Positions 24,052 through 29,256 of a DNA stretch of 29,256 nt are shown in pieces. Source of the DNA: Apostichopus parvimensis (taxonomy: Eukaryota; Echinodermata; Holothuroidea; Aspidochirotida; Stichopodidae). The position numbers and the translations under genes were made by a program. The notes beneath the pieces were generated by a model, which searched no databases, was not told where the DNA came from, and was given only the letters and a program-made list of their open reading frames with translations. Position 1 is the first letter of the stretch. Every line of letters starts with the position of its first letter. Location: positions 73,001-102,256 of the forward strand of contig KN882904.1 of the NCBI GenBank assembly GCA_000934455.1. The letters run 5' to 3'.

Positions 24052-26991
24052 AACAGTTACGGACACAACACTCCACTTAGTAGACAAAGGGTTCTGTACG
24101 CTAGAGAATATAATGTGGCTTTATACCACATGTGACCTGAACCCATTAAACTATTACTAAACTAATACACACACACACATAACTGTAAGCATGAGGAAAA
24201 CTAGAGGTGACTTTATCTTCCGTGTACATCTGTACTTGAAATGGTGGCAATGTACATGTTTATATATGTAAATCGTATGGTATGAAGGACCTATAGAACT
24301 TATACAAATCTGCTATGAAATTATGTTTACTTTGATCGTGAAAATCCCAACTGGATTGGACTTATATAAATATGTACTTACTTCACGCTAACTTATTCCC
24401 AGGTCTCTCATATGATCTACATTATGTACCTACAGTATGCCAACTAGTTTCAAACGCTTCCTGGTCGACAAGACCAACCAGAATCATTCCCTTGTTGCTA
24501 ACATAACGAGAAGTCTAAAAGTTAGCACCACTGAGCTGTAATTAAGTATTGCAAGGGAAGGTTAAAGTACCTTCTTTGCATATTTATGAGCAGCTCACTT
24601 AACATATGACTAACGTACCCAAGTCAAAATGTGTCTATAGACATGGGAGTCCTGGAACTTGTTGAATAATTTTTATGATTTCTTTTCACTTTTTATGATA
24701 TTACTGTACTTTTGAAAGTGATTTATACTTGCTTTAAACCCTTCAACTTGATCTATCTATGTTCCTAGGTTCTTTGCATAATCAATTTAAAAAATAATTA
24801 ATTCAACAATTAATTTGCATAATCAGCTAGAGGCTGATTTACAAATAAAATGGAACAATCGTGTCCTTTCTCCCTGACAAGCCTAATAAGCACTATTAAT
24901 TAAGCTATTAATTAAACTTCAATATTCCAATTGATATTAACCCCCCCCCCCTCCACCTGGCCCGGTTACCCCAAATGTATTGAAGCACATCTATAAAAAT
25001 ACACGCACATAAATTCATGACATGTAAATTACAAAGTTTTGCTCTGATTTGGTCCACATACTTCACAAATTTACAGACATCTCTTTCAGTACACCTTGCT
25101 TTCTCAGGCATAAAGAAAAAGAAAGGTTGTTTACAAGCTTATGAACGAAACTGTCAAGTTTATTTTCGTGGTAGTTCTTTATTCCATTTGAAACCAAACC
25201 AATATGTCGTCATTGGAAACACCTTAAAAGGAGATTGGTTATAATGTACGGTCAGAACACCTTTCAGATCAAACCAGCCACAGATGTTATGGTCCATCAA
25301 TTAAGCACTAAAAAACAGTATTTACTCGCTTTCAAGGAAAGGCAAAAGCCGTAAACAGACGAAACTCCACACCGCGACGATCTCTTTGGAGTATTTTTGT
25401 TCAGACTATACTCACTAAACTAAGAAAACAAAATTCCACGAACTTTGGAGAATGTTGTAGTTCTTCTGTTTTCAAAGTAGGACACCAAATTTAGTTTAGG
25501 ATACAGGCCAAATTTTGGCCTTGTTGCCACAGATAAAGTACTGAAAAATGGAAATATTCTACCTTGGTGATGATATTTACCGTATGGACAGTGCTCATAT
25601 TTCTCAATTTCCTCCTTAGAAGTACACTATGAAGTACAGTGTTCAGTTTGTCCTGTGTGTATAAAGTGTGATATGTACACACAGTACCAACACACAGAGG
25701 CTTATAATACACAGCTCTGAGAAAAGCTCAATTATACAAACACTATATGGTGAGCATCGGTGACTCACTAGTGATGAAAAGGTTCTCACGTCAAAAAAAA
25801 AAAAAAATTAAAATTTCACAACAGGAGGAAGTAGGCCTACATTGAGAGCTCGTACTCAAACCTCTGTTTCTGATAAACCTGCAGGCCGGTTTCAGCCAAA
25901 TCCTTTGATCAGCTGATGCCATTTCACCACTGAAAAGTTTCATCTAAAAAAAAGGTGGGGGGGGGGTCTGCATTTTCAGATAGGTTTTTGACAAAGTTGT
26001 GGTAAAATGGTTGGTGACTTCAACACAGAACTTGAAGGAAATTGACAACAACAGACCTTCAACTTTTTCGATATTGTAAAATAATATTGCAATTTCAAAT
26101 CTGGTATAATTTCATGTACATACTACATACCATCCAATTTCTTTCAGAGGGGGGCAGCAACCCCCCTCCCCTCCCCTTTCCTTGGCCACAACTCATCCTC
26201 ATTTCTCCTATCGGTACAATTATTCATGACAGGTGTAGTTTTTTTCCATAGAAACTTCTTTGGATATGAAGCATCCTGCTGTAGATTCCCTACTCGGCAG
26301 ATTTCATGTTAATTCGACCTCTGCGATAAAAACTGTCATATTTTGAATTCTCGGGCATAAATCAACTGGAATGTCCAACATAAAAAGAGAATGATGCCAT
26401 AAAGAACACAGACCTACAGTAGTGTATGCATCTTTTCGTTTGGTCGGGTCGAACCGACTCGTACGGTACTCACAGTGATAGAGGATCGCAACCCTTTATC
26501 ATCAGAGTTGCTCTCCAAGACGAGAGCATATTTCTACTAATTCAGTGTTCAAATTTTGTGTAGCAGTTTTGAAGGCTTCTGAACTCTGTCTCTATATAAA
26601 AAAAAAAAATTACTATAGGATTCATGTGTAAACTATACTGCTATACATCATTGGACCTGTACAGTAATTCAACCATTTTGCGTTGCAATACCGGACGAAA
26701 GATCGCCTGAATTAACTACGTGTTTATAAATAGCACTTACACCATGTAGTCTACATGCATTACTGCATACAGTATGAATAGCTGCTGCACAATACTGTAG
26801 TTAAATACACGTTGACAACAACGCTCTGGCAGTTAACTTCCTTATTGTCACACGCACAATGCTAGTACATTGCTAGTTCAAAGGACATGGTAGAAATTGT
26901 TGCACTGTACTAGGCACTGGCAATGCAAACAATGTAATAACCACAGGACACACACGGTCTGTCTTAGGTCTTCTTCCTTCTTCTGGGTGGG

Positions 26992-27014
26992 TTTTTTTTT
27001 TTTTTTTTTTTTTT
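26992..27014. repeat. Poly(T) run of 23
   Basis: An uninterrupted T homopolymer. It could be a reverse-oriented retroposon tail, but I see no recognisable element body next to it. Confidence 0.9.
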
Positions 27015-27767
27015 GCAGTAATGCTCCAGTTATTTTCTAATCTAGCCAAGTTGGAAGAGATTTCCCCCTTTCAATGTTGACATGCAATGGGCACAAGGTT
27101 TGAGGAAGTATTCGATGGGTTGGATAGACATGATGTATTTCAGCGTACAAGAGCATATAGATGTATCCTGCATGTTAAAAGTGTACTACTCGTACATGGT
27201 TCATGGTACTGTACACCGAATGGTGCAAACCGATGTTGATGGAAACAAATTTAAACTGGAAATTTTCCATTATTATGATCTTTCTTTGTTCTGTCCAATA
27301 CTGGTGTTGTTGACCGATGAACTACAGTAAGTAAGATCTTACGCTGTAACCTGTCCATGGTTTAACACCTGCTCGGATTAGCTTCACAAACCAGGGGAAT
27401 CTAACTGCCCTATAATGGGCATTGCGTGATTCAGCTTTGTCTTTTGAAAAGTATGGATCTACCATCAAAGGAATAACCATGAATATGAAGAATGTCTTTG
27501 GGATTTTCCCTTAACATTATCTGATTAAGAAAGGAATTCAAAAGCCTAGCACAATATCACATCCTATCTAATCTGCATATTCAGTGGAATGGACTGCTTA
27601 TTCAGTGGAAAGGACTGCTCCACCAAATTTCATTAACTTTTGTGGCATTCCACAAATCTAACGGCTCCTCTATGTCTGAGTAACATATATGTGTGGAAAC
27701 AAGGAAGAGCATATTATGTGGAGCAATGCAATTTAAACTGCACAAAATACACACATGTCATCTATAT

Positions 27768-28128
27768 CCATACATACATACATATACATACACACACACA
27801 GGCATGCATATATACACACTGTACATACAGGCATACATATACACATACATGTGCATGCACACATACATACATACCATACATATACATACACACAAACATG
27901 CATAATACATACAACCATACATATGTATACATGTTAATACATACATACAGTACCATACATATACATACACATATGCATACACACATACACACATAATACA
28001 TCCATACAATACATACATACATGCCAATACATACAAACAATTCATATACATACATATATATGCATACATACATACACGCATATATACATAATTCATTCAT
28101 ACAATACAAACATATATACATACATATA
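27768..28128. repeat. (CATA)n-type microsatellite, imperfect
   Basis: About 360 bp of CATA/CACA/TATA tetranucleotide repeat with scattered interruptions. Apparent reading frames on both strands here are only repeat translations (His-Thr-Tyr or Cys-Met-Tyr patterns). Confidence 0.93.
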
Positions 28129-28518
28129 GGAAGTACTCAAAGTATTGATCATGCAGTATTAGAAGTGCATGTAAGTGGGAGATAATGGATGACACGAATC
28201 TGTTCCCAGATCAAGAGAACAGAAACAAGAGAACAGAAACTTAGTACAAGTACATGCCCAAAACAGAGATGATGAACATGACGAGTACATATCAATCTCT
28301 CGTAAATAACATTAATGATGCCTGTCGCTAAATATTGAAAGATGACGTTTAGGCCAAAGTACAGTCTTGCTACATATCCGTCATGTCACATGTGGCACGA
28401 GACAAAAAAAATTAAATTGAGAGCTCTGGTAACATTTTTGTATAGCTGTTTCAATTTTCAAGATATTCACCTTTAAGCTATAATTGATCTATGTATTGCT
28501 CCTTTAAGGTGACAAACT

Positions 28519-28546
28519 GATGATGATGATGATGATGATGATGATG
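28519..28546. repeat. (GAT)n microsatellite
   Basis: An uninterrupted run of nine GAT units plus one base. Confidence 0.95.
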
Positions 28547-29256
28547 TCAGCTACTCAGTGCAGTACTGAATGTTAATGACATTAAGCCATTGTCTTATAC
28601 AGTTCTAGTAATTCAACCCAAAATGTGTGCTTTTGTAACTTTATATTGAATAACAGAGCTCATCCTTGGATGACATTCGATACCATTTCTCCTTTGCCTG
28701 ACATGTATTTGCACTGAAAACATGTTATTTGAGTGCATAAAAACTCTTCATGTTTTCATGTATCCTCAATGAGGTTTGGGTTGCACATCTCAGGAACTGA
28801 CCGTCTGACCCTACAGATCTCTTTCTTAGACTAGGTTGTCCAGCCACTTTTATTAATCAGCTCAGATGTTTAAATGGCTGTTTTCTAAAAAAAAAAATAT
28901 TAACAGTGGTATTGAAAACACAATCTGGATTGCTAGCAAATGTTGTCTAACGGTCTGCAACTCTACAACAAATTAAAATTAATTCTGTGCATAAAAGTCT
29001 TCCTTTAAAGTCTTACGCTACATTTTATTGTGACTTTGAGTGATAAATTGTACGTGCAAGGAAAATATAGGTATCTACAATATTATTAATTCGTTGATTG
29101 ATTTTCCAAAATCATATCCAGAATTTTTTTTTTTGCTATGAAGTATGAAGATTAAGTACTTGGGAACTGCAAAGCCTTGAAAGCATACAGGAAGAGAGCA
29201 GTTTATGTTAGGGAAATGGACTTAACTATCACAGTCCTATAGATATTATATATATA

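Larger units (their letters stand above)
19198..29256. other. Probable Rac intron 1 or upstream region, no exon recognised
   Basis: Ten kilobases without a recognisable exon on either strand. I searched it by eye for the missing Rac exon (P-loop GDGAVGKT and FPGEYIPT codons on the minus strand) and did not find it. It holds the repeats listed separately, an AAGTTTAAATTT direct repeat (about 20062-20095), a C11 run (24941-24951), a G10 run (25957-25966), and a small G6/C6 hairpin at about 26147-26167. Confidence 0.5.

Noticed and set aside
24391..24420. TATTCCCAGGTCTCTC examined as a possible reverse complement of the Rac FPGEYIPT codons
   Set aside because: On the minus strand it reads ERPGNK, not the Rac sequence, and lacks the required GT exon end.
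27640..28121. Several frames of 60-119 codons on both strands
   Set aside because: They are translations of the CATA-type microsatellite and have His-Thr-Tyr or Cys-Met-Tyr periodicity in every frame.

Overview
This looks like nuclear DNA of an animal, probably a marine invertebrate deuterostome such as an echinoderm. The clues are a protein-coding gene split by GT-AG introns, AT-rich non-coding DNA full of micro- and minisatellites, many C or G homopolymer runs, and short non-autonomous DNA transposons. The phylum is an inference; nothing in the sequence fixes the species. There are no bacterial-style operons, CRISPR arrays or convincing tRNA or rRNA genes.

The one secure gene is on the minus strand. 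It encodes a Rac-subfamily Rho GTPase, and three coding exons are visible: 16364-16247 (residues 37-75), 14810-14613 (76-141) and 13004-12849 (142-192, ending in the prenylation box CQLL). The exon carrying residues 1-36 (P-loop and start of switch I) was not found. Intron 1 therefore probably runs from 16365 beyond the right edge, or the exon is lost in the assembly gap at 17961-18010.

Layout. 1-12.8 kb lies downstream of the Rac gene. It is mostly non-coding, with one doubtful 197-codon ORF (1955-2548), a hAT-type MITE with a perfect 8-bp target-site duplication (3605-3957), a second older hAT-like MITE (5898-6215), a fold-back element (8020-8410) and many low-complexity tracts. 12.8-16.4 kb holds the Rac exons and their introns. 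16.4-29.3 kb is intron 1 and/or upstream DNA. It contains a roughly 1-kb duplication split exactly by the N gap (probably two haplotypes of one locus), a perfect 78-bp palindrome present in only one of the two copies, a 500-bp minisatellite with a TACTGTACTGTGCTAA-like unit, a three-copy dispersed repeat, a pyrimidine-strand tract, and a 360-bp CATA-type microsatellite.

I found no new multi-gene system. The items most worth a second look are the gap-flanking duplication with its copy-specific palindrome, the well-bounded MITEs, and the divergent insert helix and C-terminus of the Rac protein.
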